This document shows, one piece after another, positions 51,744 to 60,927 of a stretch of 64,000 nucleotides of DNA (its first letter is position 1; every line of letters starts with the position of its first letter). Source of the DNA: an uncultured Bacilli bacterium (GTDB lineage Bacteria; Bacillota_I; Bacilli_A; RF39; UBA660); contig CAJUPN010000002.1 of assembly GCA_910588195.1 (NCBI GenBank), positions 62,001-126,000 of the forward strand. Reading direction: 5' to 3'. The notes under the pieces were generated by a model that saw only the letters and a list, made by a program, of their open reading frames with translations, was not told the origin of the DNA and ran no database searches. The translations under genes and the position numbers were made by a program.

Positions 51744-52496
51744 ATGAAGAAAGCATTTAATTTTAAAAAAGAGTTATCTTTTGAAGAAAACGCAAGTAGT
51801 ATAACAAGTATTAGTTTAGATACAACATTTAATGAAGAAAAAGAGAGTGTAGAAGGTGTCTTTTTAATTGAGGGAAACTATAAAACTCATGAGTTATCAA
51901 TTAATAAAAAAGACTTTAAATTCGAATTACCTTTTTGTGAAAAAATCGAAAATTTAAAAGAAGATACAGCAGCTATCGAAGTAGAAGATTTTACTTATGA
52001 TCTAGAGGATAATATTTTAACAATAAATATAGATTATGAAGTAGATTACGAAGAAAACGAAATAGCTGAAGTATTTGATGAAGAAGAATTTGAAAGATTT
52101 TTAAGTGAACATGAGGTTGATGTGGTAAACTTTAATGAAGAAGAAACCATAGAAGAAGAAAATACTGCCGTAGAGGAATTTATTCCAGAAGAATCTGAAT
52201 TAGAAATAGATGAAGATATAAAAGAAGATATAAATCAAGAAAGAGAAGTTAATATTGTACCAGCTGAAAGTAGTGAATATGAAGACAATTCTACCAGCGA
52301 TGTAATTTTAAATAATATTGATAAAGAAGAAAAATATATTACATATCATGTATATATATGTGAAAGTGACGACACATTCGAATCTATTTCAGAAAAATTT
52401 AAAACAACTAAGGAAGAAATACGTGAATACAATGAAATAGATGATATTGAGTATGGAAGAAAAATAATTATACCAGTAAAAGATGAACAAAATTAA
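51744..52496 (+). CDS. spoVID: SpoVID-like spore morphogenetic protein with C-terminal LysM
   Basis: A 250-residue protein. The N-terminal domain (about 1-120) has the strand pattern FKKELSFEENASSITSISLD and VEGVFLIEGNY, resembling the coat-anchoring domain of SpoVID. A long acidic linker (about 120-195, mostly Glu/Asp) leads to a C-terminal LysM module (about 200-247: YHVYICESDDTFESISEKF, IREYNEIDD, IIIPV) that binds peptidoglycan-like glycans. SpoVID links the coat to the spore surface. The next gene overlaps by 14 bases and is YsxE-like, the same pair as in Bacillus. CATATA repeats lie just upstream but a sigma-E promoter cannot be asserted. Confidence 0.75.
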   Translation: MKKAFNFKKELSFEENASSITSISLDTTFNEEKESVEGVFLIEGNYKTHELSINKKDFKFELPFCEKIENLKEDTAAIEVEDFTYDLEDNILTINIDYEVDYEENEIAEVFDEEEFERFLSEHEVDVVNFNEEETIEEENTAVEEFIPEESELEIDEDIKEDINQEREVNIVPAESSEYEDNSTSDVILNNIDKEEKYITYHVYICESDDTFESISEKFKTTKEEIREYNEIDDIEYGRKIIIPVKDEQN

Positions 52497-53313
52497 AAAA
52501 ATTGGTCGGGTATCAATTATTGGTGAAGAAAAGGTCCGAAAAAAAGATAAAGATAATCTTAAAATTTATGAATATTTAGAATCAAGAGACTTTCATAATT
52601 ACCTAAATCCAACTACTAGAACAGAAGATGAATCCATTTACCCTTATATCAAAGATGTATCGATAGATAAGTATCAAAAAGGAGAAGACTTAATTAAAAC
52701 AGTGGCTCTTTTACATAATAAAACCTCATATAACAAAGAAATAAACTCCAATAAATACAAAGAGATCCACGATAACATAATAAGCCATGTAAATTATTTA
52801 GATAAATATTACTATGACATGCTTGATAAAATAGAATTAGTAGAATTCCCATCACCTAGTGATACAATATTTTTAAGAAATTATTCTAAATTATTAAGTC
52901 TTTTTGACTTTCTAAAACAAGAAACCAATTCTTGGTATGATAGTGTCAAAAATAAAAATAAACAGAGAGTTGCACTTAATCATGGCAATTTAAGTTTAGA
53001 TCATCTTCTAAAAAATGAAAGAGATTATTTGATTAGTTGGGACAATGCTACTTTTGATTCCCCAATTCTTGATATCACTAATTTATACCATAGTGAATGG
53101 GAGAACTTAGATTTTGAATCAATATTAAAAAACTACCTCGATAGATGTAGTCTTAATGATGATGAAAAAAAATTACTATTTATAAATTTAGCTATTCCTA
53201 AAGCAGTAAGAAAATCAAACAATGAGATGATTAATGTAAATATCATGCGAAGTCTTTTTGATTATATTTATAAAACAGAGGCATTAATAAGGCCATATTA
53301 TTCTGAAAAGTAA
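52483..53313 (+). CDS. ysxE: CotS/YsxE-like spore coat protein (aminoglycoside phosphotransferase-like fold)
   Basis: A 276-residue protein with traces of the kinase-like fold of the CotS family: the catalytic-loop region LNHGNLSLDHLL and LISWDNATFDSPILDITNLYH, which corresponds to the metal-binding DxD of phosphotransferases. The first acid of the usual HGD is here Asn (HGN), so activity is doubtful. It begins inside the SpoVID-like gene, the pairing found in Bacillus (spoVID, ysxE). Its 3' end overlaps the small minus-strand gene by 30 bases. No terminator follows until 53545, beyond that gene. Confidence 0.7.
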   Translation: MNKIKKIGRVSIIGEEKVRKKDKDNLKIYEYLESRDFHNYLNPTTRTEDESIYPYIKDVSIDKYQKGEDLIKTVALLHNKTSYNKEINSNKYKEIHDNIISHVNYLDKYYYDMLDKIELVEFPSPSDTIFLRNYSKLLSLFDFLKQETNSWYDSVKNKNKQRVALNHGNLSLDHLLKNERDYLISWDNATFDSPILDITNLYHSEWENLDFESILKNYLDRCSLNDDEKKLLFINLAIPKAVRKSNNEMINVNIMRSLFDYIYKTEALIRPYYSEK

Positions 53314-53496
53314 GAAAAAAAGCAAGAATACCTCAATAAGTAAAATAAATAAATTAAATCTAAGTGGTAATATTAAAGTAATTATAACTTGATAAAAAAT
53401 TAACACCGATAAAAGAAATATTAAAAGTACTGTAAAAATACCTCCTCCTCTTGGAGGTCTATTACAATTATTACATCCATTACAATTATTCCACAT
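53284..53496 (-). CDS. Small Cys-rich-head membrane protein
   Basis: A 70-residue protein from the ATG at 53496, with AGGTGAT upstream and TATAAT further up. The N-terminus MWNNCNGCNNCNRPPRGGG has three Cys in a short Asn/Gly-rich head, followed by two or three membrane helices filling the rest. It is convergent with the YsxE-like gene and overlaps its last 30 bases. The placement beside spore coat genes and the resemblance in style to tiny spore membrane proteins suggest a spore role, but no family is recognised. Confidence 0.5.
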   Translation of the reverse strand: MWNNCNGCNNCNRPPRGGGIFTVLLIFLLSVLIFYQVIITLILPLRFNLFILLIEVFLLFFLLFRIIWPY

Positions 53497-53544
53497 AAGT
53501 ATCACCTAATATATTATATTCAAAAGTAAAAAATATGTTATATA

Positions 53545-53567
53545 GAAAGACTTAATGTCTTTTTTTA
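53545..53567 (+). terminator. Intrinsic terminator
   Basis: GAAAGAC (53545-53551) pairs with GTCTTTT (53557-53563), then T residues. It is placed to stop plus-strand transcripts that have run through the small minus-strand gene. Confidence 0.65.
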
Positions 53568-53596
53568 TTGTAAAAATATCTTAATTATTCTATAAT
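53568..53596 (+). promoter_or_regulatory. Sigma-A type promoter of the pseudopilin operon
   Basis: TTGTAA and TATAAT with a 17-base spacer, ending 23 bases before the first ATG. Confidence 0.75.
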
Positions 53597-53619
53597 TATA
53601 TTAGAATAGGAGAGGTATC

Positions 53620-54633
53620 ATGAAAAAGAATGGTTTTATTGCAACTAGTATTCTTTATACTTTCTTCTTAGTCTTTTTATCCTTATTTGTTGCTCTCATT
53701 GCTAATTATTTACATAACAGAATTTTACTTGCTAAAATTGATGAAAAATCAAGAGAAATACTATATGGAATTAACAATACTAAATTAAGTGATTTAGAAG
53801 TAGGGGATCATATAAAATTTAAAAGTGATGATAATTTACTTAACAGTGATGCCACTTGGATAGTTGTTGCTGTTGAAAATGTTGGTAGTAATAAAAAGTA
53901 TCATTTTTTAAGTGATCTAAATGCTGCTAAATTAGATGTTCGCTATAAAATTCCTAATGTTGATAAGGTAGAAAAATATCATACATTAACTGTAAATTTA
54001 TATGAAACATTACTAGCAAATGGCATCTATAACAAAGCCATAACCTACAATGGTTTTAATGTTCGTATGGTCAATTCATCTTTTTTAACTAATTTAAGAA
54101 ATAATATAACTGATCCATTTATTAAATCAGAAATATTTAACCCTGGGGGAAGTTATTTAGTTTATATTGATCAAACCATAACAGGTAATGGTCCTAACAA
54201 TGTTGTTTCATCTTATCCTGCAGGAAGCTATTATGAATTAAGACGTTACAACTTCTCTAGTAGCAATCAAACTTCATTAGTTCCTAAATATTGTGGTGGA
54301 TCATTTAATGGAACAAGTGCATCATATGTTCAAAATAATTTGTTTGGTTATATTAATATCGATAATGAGCCAGTAGATAAAAGCACAAAATATGTAAGTT
54401 ACTGCTATTATGCTTCACCAGTTGCCTATAATCATCCAGTTTCTGAGCAAGTTGTAGAATATCCAATAGCTAAAGACAGTGATGTTTTATCTTCTAAATT
54501 AAGTAATCTATATACTTTTAGAATGGTTGCTGAAAAAGAAGTCTCACCAAGTGCTACCAACACCTATATAGCTGGTGGAAAAGGGACATCACTAGACCCA
54601 TATTTATTTACGAATGGGGTGAAACAATCATGA
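53620..54633 (+). CDS. Pseudopilin-like secreted/surface protein 1
   Basis: A 337-residue protein. The N-terminus MKKNG-FIATSILYTFFLVF resembles a type IV prepilin: short basic leader ending in Gly, then a hydrophobic helix. The residue at mature position 5 is Ser rather than Glu, so processing may differ. The large remainder (about 300 residues) is extracellular and rich in Asn, Ser and Tyr, with two Cys (KYCGG, VSYCYY). It is first of three overlapping genes; the next ATG overlaps its stop. Prepilin peptidase, assembly ATPase and platform protein are not in this window. Confidence 0.65.
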   Translation: MKKNGFIATSILYTFFLVFLSLFVALIANYLHNRILLAKIDEKSREILYGINNTKLSDLEVGDHIKFKSDDNLLNSDATWIVVAVENVGSNKKYHFLSDLNAAKLDVRYKIPNVDKVEKYHTLTVNLYETLLANGIYNKAITYNGFNVRMVNSSFLTNLRNNITDPFIKSEIFNPGGSYLVYIDQTITGNGPNNVVSSYPAGSYYELRRYNFSSSNQTSLVPKYCGGSFNGTSASYVQNNLFGYINIDNEPVDKSTKYVSYCYYASPVAYNHPVSEQVVEYPIAKDSDVLSSKLSNLYTFRMVAEKEVSPSATNTYIAGGKGTSLDPYLFTNGVKQS

Positions 54634-55196
54634 GAAAGAAAAATGGTTTTGTCTTTATGGAAACAATTGTTGTAATAAGTGTTTTATCTATAACCTTGAT
54701 GTTATTGTTTGGGTCATATTCCTATATCTTGCGAAAATCACGTTCCAAAAACACCTTTGACACTTCTGAAACAGTGTATAAAACTTACTATGTAAGAAGT
54801 TTAATTGAAAATTATAAAAAGGAACATAATCGTACTGGTAATAGTGTTGAAGTTTATGCTAATGACCATTTAAATCAAAAAGGAGAATGCACAAAGCAAA
54901 CCTATGGTTCATATTATAGTTTTATTTGCGATTTATCAAATGATAATTACAACGGTTATTTAAAACAAATAAAAATAGCCTTTGAAGTAGATAAATTTTA
55001 CTATTTAAATCCTAAACAAATTGTCAATAATGCTAAAGAAAATGAGTGGTTAAATAGATTTGATGCTACTACAATTGATTACATTAGAAGTATAAGTGCT
55101 TCTTTTGATAAGTATATTTTGATTGTAAAGTATAAAAAACATTATAGTGATGGGTCTTACGAAGTCTTCCATTCATCAATGGAGGTGAATTCCTAA
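54630..55196 (+). CDS. Pseudopilin-like protein 2 (class III-type prepilin leader)
   Basis: A 188-residue protein with a textbook prepilin start: MRKKNG then FVFMETIVVISVLSITLML, with Glu at mature position 5. The soluble domain has two Cys (GECTKQ, FICDLS) that could form a disulfide. Its start overlaps the previous stop (ATGA) and its stop overlaps the next start, so the trio is translated as a unit. In other bacteria such minor pilins prime type IV pili, competence pili or secretion pseudopili. Confidence 0.75.
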   Translation: MRKKNGFVFMETIVVISVLSITLMLLFGSYSYILRKSRSKNTFDTSETVYKTYYVRSLIENYKKEHNRTGNSVEVYANDHLNQKGECTKQTYGSYYSFICDLSNDNYNGYLKQIKIAFEVDKFYYLNPKQIVNNAKENEWLNRFDATTIDYIRSISASFDKYILIVKYKKHYSDGSYEVFHSSMEVNS

Positions 55197-55942
55197 TGCG
55201 AAAGAAAAATGGTACAACAATCATTGAGATATTAATAAGTATTATAATTATAGCTATTGTAATGGGACTTTTATTTACTTTACTTATTCAAGTAAGAAAT
55301 GAAGATACCTCAAATCAAATTCAATCCAATTTTGTTATTAATCAAGCAACAATAATAAAAGAAGTTCAAGAAGATATTGTAAATTATGGTGTAAAAAGTA
55401 TTTCTAAATGTACTTTGGGTGAAGCAAATATTTCAAATTCAGTATTAAATCAAGGACATGAATCAAAATTTAAATGTATTAAAATCGAATATGAAGCAAA
55501 TTATATCAGCGATAATATTGGTTTTTTAATGCTTTATAATACTTATGCGAGATATGATGTTGAAAATGGGGAATACAAAGGTCAAAGTGATTCCGCTCGT
55601 TGGATGATTCAGTATATTAGAGGAAACTATACCAAATATCAAACAGCTTCAGGAAGACCAGTGTTAACTTCTTGGAAAAACGCTACTCAAATAATGAAGG
55701 ATTATCCAGCTGATATAAATACCAATGATGGAGCTTATGTATCTTATCGTATTGCCAGTGGTGCATGGAATGCTGCTTCTATAGTTATTCCAATCGTTAA
55801 TGGTGATGGCGAACACTATGATATTAATTTAGGATTCACTTTCTATGGTGAAAACAATTTTAAGTGTCGTAGTGATGATAAAAATAAGTTAGACTGTCGA
55901 TGTGATGGTGTTACTCAATTATGTCAAAAAACATATCAATAA
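55196..55942 (+). CDS. Pseudopilin-like protein 3 (class III-type prepilin leader)
   Basis: A 248-residue protein starting MRKKNG then TTIIEILISIIIIAIVM, with Glu at mature position 5. The first mature residue is Thr instead of Phe/Met, which is tolerated in minor pilins. Several Cys occur in the soluble domain: SKCTL, FKCIK, FKCRS, and a cluster CRCDGVTQLC at the end. It closes the pseudopilin operon and its last 24 bases overlap the convergent ylbJ-like gene. Confidence 0.75.
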   Translation: MRKKNGTTIIEILISIIIIAIVMGLLFTLLIQVRNEDTSNQIQSNFVINQATIIKEVQEDIVNYGVKSISKCTLGEANISNSVLNQGHESKFKCIKIEYEANYISDNIGFLMLYNTYARYDVENGEYKGQSDSARWMIQYIRGNYTKYQTASGRPVLTSWKNATQIMKDYPADINTNDGAYVSYRIASGAWNAASIVIPIVNGDGEHYDINLGFTFYGENNFKCRSDDKNKLDCRCDGVTQLCQKTYQ

Positions 55943-56749
55943 AGCAATTATTAAGGTTATAATTCGCGATAAAACAATAAATTTATAATCTATTAAAGTA
56001 TCTTTTAAGATACTTTTTATTTGCATAAATATACTAACTCCTCCAATAGCTAACATAAATATGTAGATATATTCAGAACTGAAATATAACTTGTTTTTAT
56101 AAAGTGCAGTTGAAAGTTCTAAAAAAGATGAAGAAAGCGCATTAAATAATGGTGAAATAAAAGGTATAATATAACTTAAACACATAAATACTGTAATAGT
56201 ACCTAATATGTTAAGCATTATATCCATATTTATTCTAGTAGATTCTTGAAGGGAAAAAGGAATAGAAATACTACTAGTCTTTACTTCCTCACTAACATAA
56301 AAATTTCTAAGAATTATTCCAGTTAAAATATTACTAATCCAAATAATTAATAAAACTTTTATTCCCGCAAAACTAATAATTAAAAAAGGATTGAAGAAAA
56401 AAGTAAAACTAAGTATTTTAGTGATATCTTTACTACTAATACTACCATTATCATACATTCTTTTAAGTATTTTTACGTTAGTAGGAGTTCCTGAAAGCAT
56501 GCTTAAAATAAAAACAAAAGATGCAGACTTTGAAGTTCTAAAAACTTTTTTAAAAAAAAACCCTAAAATATCAGACACATATTTTATTAAAGTGCTAGAT
56601 AATAATAAGTCTACAATTATAAAAGTAGGGAAAAGAATTGGGAACAGATTTTTACTCCAAAAACTTAAGGCACTTGAGGCGCCTAAGATTAATTCCTCTT
56701 TACGCATAATAAACATAAAAAAAATAATTAATATATATAAATTTCGCAT
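55919..56749 (-). CDS. ylbJ: YlbJ-like sporulation integral membrane protein
   Basis: A 276-residue membrane protein with about eight helices and the nucleoside-recognition/Gate pattern of YlbJ: NLFPILFPTFIIVDLLL, MLSGTPTNVKILKRMYDNG, IFFNPFLI-type FTFFFNPFLIISFAG, and a matching second half. In Bacillus YlbJ is needed for spore formation, and ylbL is close by, as here where a YlbL-like gene is divergently adjacent. It is shorter than Bacillus YlbJ (about 400 residues). Its 3' end is covered by the convergent pseudopilin gene. No terminator is seen between the two. Confidence 0.78.
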   Translation of the reverse strand: MRNLYILIIFFMFIMRKEELILGASSALSFWSKNLFPILFPTFIIVDLLLSSTLIKYVSDILGFFFKKVFRTSKSASFVFILSMLSGTPTNVKILKRMYDNGSISSKDITKILSFTFFFNPFLIISFAGIKVLLIIWISNILTGIILRNFYVSEEVKTSSISIPFSLQESTRINMDIMLNILGTITVFMCLSYIIPFISPLFNALSSSFLELSTALYKNKLYFSSEYIYIFMLAIGGVSIFMQIKSILKDTLIDYKFIVLSRIITLIIALLICFLT

Positions 56750-56765
56750 AAAATTCCTATTCTAA

Positions 56766-56774
56766 TGATATAAT
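56766..56774 (+). promoter_or_regulatory. Extended -10 element close to the ylbL start
   Basis: TGATATAAT ends 9 bases before the ATG at 56784. A transcript from here would start at about 56781 and have almost no leader. No -35 box is visible. Confidence 0.45.
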
Positions 56775-56783
56775 GAGTATGTG

Positions 56784-57791
56784 ATGAAAATGAAAAATAA
56801 GATAAACAATACTCTAAAATATTTTAAAGAAAATATAGTTTTTTTTATAACTTTAATCGTGATTATAATAGCTTTTAATGTAAATTTACCATATTCTATA
56901 TATTCTCCAGGGGGGATAATAAATGTCGGCAATCGTTTAGAGGGAAAAATATATCAAAGCCAAGGAAACTTAAATTTAACTTATGTCACATTCCTTGAAG
57001 GTAAAATTCCGAATTTATTATTAGCTTTCTTTTTACCAGAGTGGGACATTGTAAAAAACTCAGATGTTACATATGAAGAAGAGACTTTAGAAGAATTAAA
57101 TTTAAGAGATCGAATTCATCTTTATGAGTCTATTTCTAATGCAACATACCTTGCATACAAAAAAGCTGGGTATAATCTTGAAATTGCAAACGAATCAATC
57201 TATATCATAAATACTACTGATTACGCTGATACTAATCTTAAAATCGGCGACAAAATCCTAAGTGTTGATGGTAAAACTATTCATAATTTTAACGACCTAT
57301 TAAATATTATTAATTCTCATGAATTTAATGACAAAATAAAATTAAACATTGTAAGAAATAATAAAGAATTAGAATGCTATGCTTTAATAAAAGAAGATAA
57401 TTCTGAAAAGAAAATTGGTATTGGGATAAGTAAAATCAATGAGTATAAGTTAGACCCTAATATTCAATATAATTATAAAAATAATGAATCAGGAGCTTCT
57501 GGAGGGTTAATGCTTTCACTAGCACTTTATAACGCTTTAACAGAAGAAGATATAACTAAAGGAAAAAATATATCAGGAACTGGAACAATAAGTGAAGATG
57601 GTACAGTTGGTGAAATAAGTGGCGTTAAATATAAATTATCAGGTGCCGTTAAGAACAAATGTGATATATTTATCGCACCACGGGCAAATTATGAAGAAGC
57701 CTTAAAAGAAAAAAATAAAAATAATTATAAAATTGATATAATAGTTGCTGATACTTTTGACCAAGTTTTAGAAGAACTCCAAAAGCACTAA
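56784..57791 (+). CDS. ylbL: PDZ and Lon-type Ser-Lys membrane protease (YlbL/SepM family)
   Basis: A 335-residue membrane-bound protease: one N-terminal helix (NIVFFITLIVIIIAFNVNL), a PDZ domain (about 125-205, with LKIGDKILSVDGK) and a C-terminal Lon-like domain with S239 (ESGASGGL) and K284 (VKYKL), 45 residues apart. SepM in streptococci trims a peptide pheromone; YlbL in Bacillus is a membrane quality-control protease. Starts possible at GTG 56781, ATG 56784 and ATG 56790; none has a ribosome binding site. Divergent from the YlbJ-like gene. Confidence 0.88.
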   Translation: MKMKNKINNTLKYFKENIVFFITLIVIIIAFNVNLPYSIYSPGGIINVGNRLEGKIYQSQGNLNLTYVTFLEGKIPNLLLAFFLPEWDIVKNSDVTYEEETLEELNLRDRIHLYESISNATYLAYKKAGYNLEIANESIYIINTTDYADTNLKIGDKILSVDGKTIHNFNDLLNIINSHEFNDKIKLNIVRNNKELECYALIKEDNSEKKIGIGISKINEYKLDPNIQYNYKNNESGASGGLMLSLALYNALTEEDITKGKNISGTGTISEDGTVGEISGVKYKLSGAVKNKCDIFIAPRANYEEALKEKNKNNYKIDIIVADTFDQVLEELQKH

Positions 57792-57878
57792 CTAACCACT
57801 AAAAGTTTAACCTAATTTAGAATTTTAACTTTTTAATCCTTAAAAAATTTTATATAATAAGAGTTACAGGTGGTAGTA

Positions 57879-60422
57879 ATGAAACTAAGTGATATAAACA
57901 TAAGTGATTTATCTCCTATGATGCAACAATACGCAGAAGTAAAATCACGATATAAAGAAGAACTATTATTTTTTCGTCTAGGAGACTTTTATGAGCTATT
58001 TTTTGAAGATGCTCTAACAGCTAGTCACGAATTAGAACTTACACTTACAGGGAAAAATGCAGGTTTAAAAGAAAGAGTTCCAATGTGTGGAATACCTTAT
58101 CATTCTGCAAAACCATATATCGAAAAATTAGTAAATAAAGGTTTTCGAGTAGCGATATGTGAACAACTTGAAGATCCAAAATCAACTAAAAATATGGTGA
58201 AAAGAGATGTTGTTGAAGTTATAACTAAAGGAACTCTTGTTGATTTAGAATTTTTACCAGAAAAAGACTTTAATTATATCGGTAGCATAATTGACTATAA
58301 ATATACTTATCTTTTAACCTATATTGATATCTCCACAGGTGAAGTTAATGCTGTATTTATAAATCATAATAATGAATCAATTATAAACGAAGTTCTTAAT
58401 CTTAATTTAAAAGAATTAGTAATAAAAAATGATTTTCCGTTAGAATTAATTAATATATTTAAAAATAGTTATGGAATTAATATTTCTATAAGTGAAGAAG
58501 AACTAGAAAACAAATATGAAAGTATTTATGAAAATGTCGAAGATGAAAGAATAGTCTTAGGGATAAAACATATTTTATATTATTTACATATTAAGGAATT
58601 AAAAGAATTATCTCATTTGTCACATGTAAATATTTTAAAAAAAGACAATTTTTTAAGAATGGATGTTCACACTGTAAGAAACCTTGAGTTAGTTGAAACA
58701 TTAAGACTTAAAGAACGCAAGTATTCTCTAATATGGTTACTTGATAAAACTAAAACAGCTCCAGGGGCTAGAGTACTAAGAAATTGGCTAATGAATCCAT
58801 TAAAAGATAAGAGTGAAATTGAAAAACGTTATAATTATATTGATCTTTTAAATCTAAACTTTTTACCAAGAGAAGAATTAAGGAATGACTTATATGAAGT
58901 CTACGATTTAGAAAGACTTTGTGGTAAAGTGATTTGTGGCTCCCTTAATGCTCGTGATTTATTACAAATCAAAAAATCATTAGCAGTAATTCCTGATATT
59001 AATCGTATATTAGATGCCATAAACTATGGAATAAATGTTTTAGAACACAAAAATTTATACGAACTTTTAGAAGTCGCTATAAATGAAGAAGCACCGATAT
59101 CTGTTCGTGAAGGGAACATCATAAAAAAAGGATATTCTCCTGAACTCGATGAATTAAGAAGTATTAGAAGTGGTGGTAAGGAATTTATATCAGCTATTGA
59201 ATCCAAAGAAAAAGAACATACAGGTATTCAAAACTTAAAAGTTGGTTTTAATAAAGTATTTGGTTATTATATAGAGGTAACAAAATCTCAAATTGATAAA
59301 ATTGATCCATCTTTTGGTTGGGAAAGAAGACAAACTCTAACAGGAGCAGAAAGATTTATTACTCCCGAATTAAAAGAAAAAGAAGAACTTATCTTAACTG
59401 CTGAAGAGAAAATAATTGAACTTGAATATCAAATATTTACAGATATTAGAAATACTTTAAAAGAAAATATATTTAAACTTAAAGAAACAGCAGCGACTAT
59501 TGCCGAGATTGATTGCCTAGCAAGTCTTAGTGTGGTATCCGAAGAATTACATTTAGTAAGACCAACGATAAACGAAAGTCATAATGTTTTAATAAAAGAT
59601 GGCTTCCATCCAGTAGTTGAACATGTAAGTGGTAATGAATATATAAAAAATGATATTATTATGGATTCTGAGACATCAACACTTCTTATAACAGGTCCCA
59701 ATATGTCTGGAAAATCAACATTTATGCGTCAATTTGCGATTACAATCATTCTTGCTCAAATGGGTTCTTTTGTTCCAGCTTCTAAAGCTGATATTCCAAT
59801 ATTTGATTCAATATTTACAAGAATCGGGGCTTCTGATGATTTGGTTAGTGGAGAATCAACCTTCATGGTGGAGATGCTTGAAGCTAAAAACGCAATAGTT
59901 AACGCTACTGAAAATTCTCTTATTTTATTTGATGAATTAGGACGTGGAACTTCGACTTTTGATGGAATGAGTCTTGCTCGAGCAATACTTGAGTATGTAA
60001 CTAATTCTATTGGCTGTAAGACTTTATTTTCTACACACTATCACGAACTAGTTGATTTAGAAAATAAATATAAAAAAATAAAAAATGTTCATGTCGATGC
60101 TGTTGAAGAAAACGGAACAATAACTTTCCTTCACAAAGTACTTCCAGGGTCGGTTTCAAAATCATATGGTATCCATGTTGCATCCCTTGCTGGAATGCCA
60201 GAAGAATTACTAAAAAGAGCTCAAGAATTTTTAGATTTTTATGAAAATGAAAAACAAAAAAAGAACACTAATATTATGGCTGAACAAATAACATTTGATT
60301 TGGATTCACCTAAAGAAGATGAGTTAGAAGAATTACTAAAAAATCTTGATCCATTATCAATAACACCTTTAGAAGCTATTAACTTAATATTTAAAATAAA
60401 AGAAATATCTAAAAAGAAGTAG
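57879..60422 (+). CDS. mutS: DNA mismatch repair protein MutS
   Basis: A 847-residue MutS. The mismatch-reading Phe-x-Glu is in LGDFYELFFEDA, followed by connector, lever and clamp domains. The ATPase has Walker A GPNMSGKST and Walker B LILFDELGRGTSTFDG, then STHYHEL. I start it at ATG 57879 with AGGTGGT upstream; a GTG three codons earlier overlaps that site. A TATAAT box lies at 57853-57858. MutL, usually next to mutS in Bacillota, is not downstream here. Confidence 0.97.
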   Translation: MKLSDINISDLSPMMQQYAEVKSRYKEELLFFRLGDFYELFFEDALTASHELELTLTGKNAGLKERVPMCGIPYHSAKPYIEKLVNKGFRVAICEQLEDPKSTKNMVKRDVVEVITKGTLVDLEFLPEKDFNYIGSIIDYKYTYLLTYIDISTGEVNAVFINHNNESIINEVLNLNLKELVIKNDFPLELINIFKNSYGINISISEEELENKYESIYENVEDERIVLGIKHILYYLHIKELKELSHLSHVNILKKDNFLRMDVHTVRNLELVETLRLKERKYSLIWLLDKTKTAPGARVLRNWLMNPLKDKSEIEKRYNYIDLLNLNFLPREELRNDLYEVYDLERLCGKVICGSLNARDLLQIKKSLAVIPDINRILDAINYGINVLEHKNLYELLEVAINEEAPISVREGNIIKKGYSPELDELRSIRSGGKEFISAIESKEKEHTGIQNLKVGFNKVFGYYIEVTKSQIDKIDPSFGWERRQTLTGAERFITPELKEKEELILTAEEKIIELEYQIFTDIRNTLKENIFKLKETAATIAEIDCLASLSVVSEELHLVRPTINESHNVLIKDGFHPVVEHVSGNEYIKNDIIMDSETSTLLITGPNMSGKSTFMRQFAITIILAQMGSFVPASKADIPIFDSIFTRIGASDDLVSGESTFMVEMLEAKNAIVNATENSLILFDELGRGTSTFDGMSLARAILEYVTNSIGCKTLFSTHYHELVDLENKYKKIKNVHVDAVEENGTITFLHKVLPGSVSKSYGIHVASLAGMPEELLKRAQEFLDFYENEKQKKNTNIMAEQITFDLDSPKEDELEELLKNLDPLSITPLEAINLIFKIKEISKKK

Positions 60423-60436
60423 ATATTTCTTTTTTT
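60401..60436 (+). terminator. Intrinsic terminator after mutS
   Basis: AGAAATATCTA (60401-60411) pairs with TAGATATTTCT (60420-60430) with an 8-base loop and T run; it includes the stop codon. Confidence 0.85.
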
Positions 60437-60483
60437 CGACAAATTTATTCCTCCGCAATTGTTATTCTTTTATTGGTGAGAGA

Positions 60484-60927
60484 ATGAAAAATTATATATA
60501 TATTGCAATTCCAGTTTTTATTTCGATATTTCTTGGGACTATATTTATGGATGTCTCTAAAGATGGAGAAACTATTCCTGTAATGTCTGATTCATCTTCT
60601 ATAAAGCTTTTTCAAACTGGTTCATATGCAGATTTAGAAGAAGCTGAAAAAGAAGCTAGTTTAAAAAAAGGTATAACTTTAAAAGCTGAAAATAACTATC
60701 ACGTTTATATTGGAATATTAAAAAATCCAATTAACATCGAAAGGATGATTAGTTACTTAGATGAAAAAAATATATACTATTATATTAAAGATATCAATCT
60801 TGACCCTGTATTTTTAGAAGTATTAAATAAATATGAGGATTTAATGCTATCTTCTAATTCTTCTGTGGCCTTCTTTCAATTGAATAAAAAAATACTAGAA
60901 AGGTATAAAATTCTTTATGAAAGTTAA
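60484..60927 (+). CDS. spoIIB: SpoIIB-like SPOR-domain membrane protein
   Basis: A 147-residue protein with one N-terminal helix (NYIYIAIPVFISIFLGTIF) and a SPOR-like domain (about 40-110: IKLFQTGSYADLEEAEKEA, YHVYIGILKNPINIERMIS). SPOR domains bind denuded peptidoglycan at division septa. In Bacillus SpoIIB carries such a domain and lies just upstream of maf and radC; here radC follows directly, so position and domain agree. It is much shorter than Bacillus SpoIIB (about 330 residues), lacking a long cytoplasmic part. Its stop overlaps radC by 11 bases. Confidence 0.68.
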   Translation: MKNYIYIAIPVFISIFLGTIFMDVSKDGETIPVMSDSSSIKLFQTGSYADLEEAEKEASLKKGITLKAENNYHVYIGILKNPINIERMISYLDEKNIYYYIKDINLDPVFLEVLNKYEDLMLSSNSSVAFFQLNKKILERYKILYES

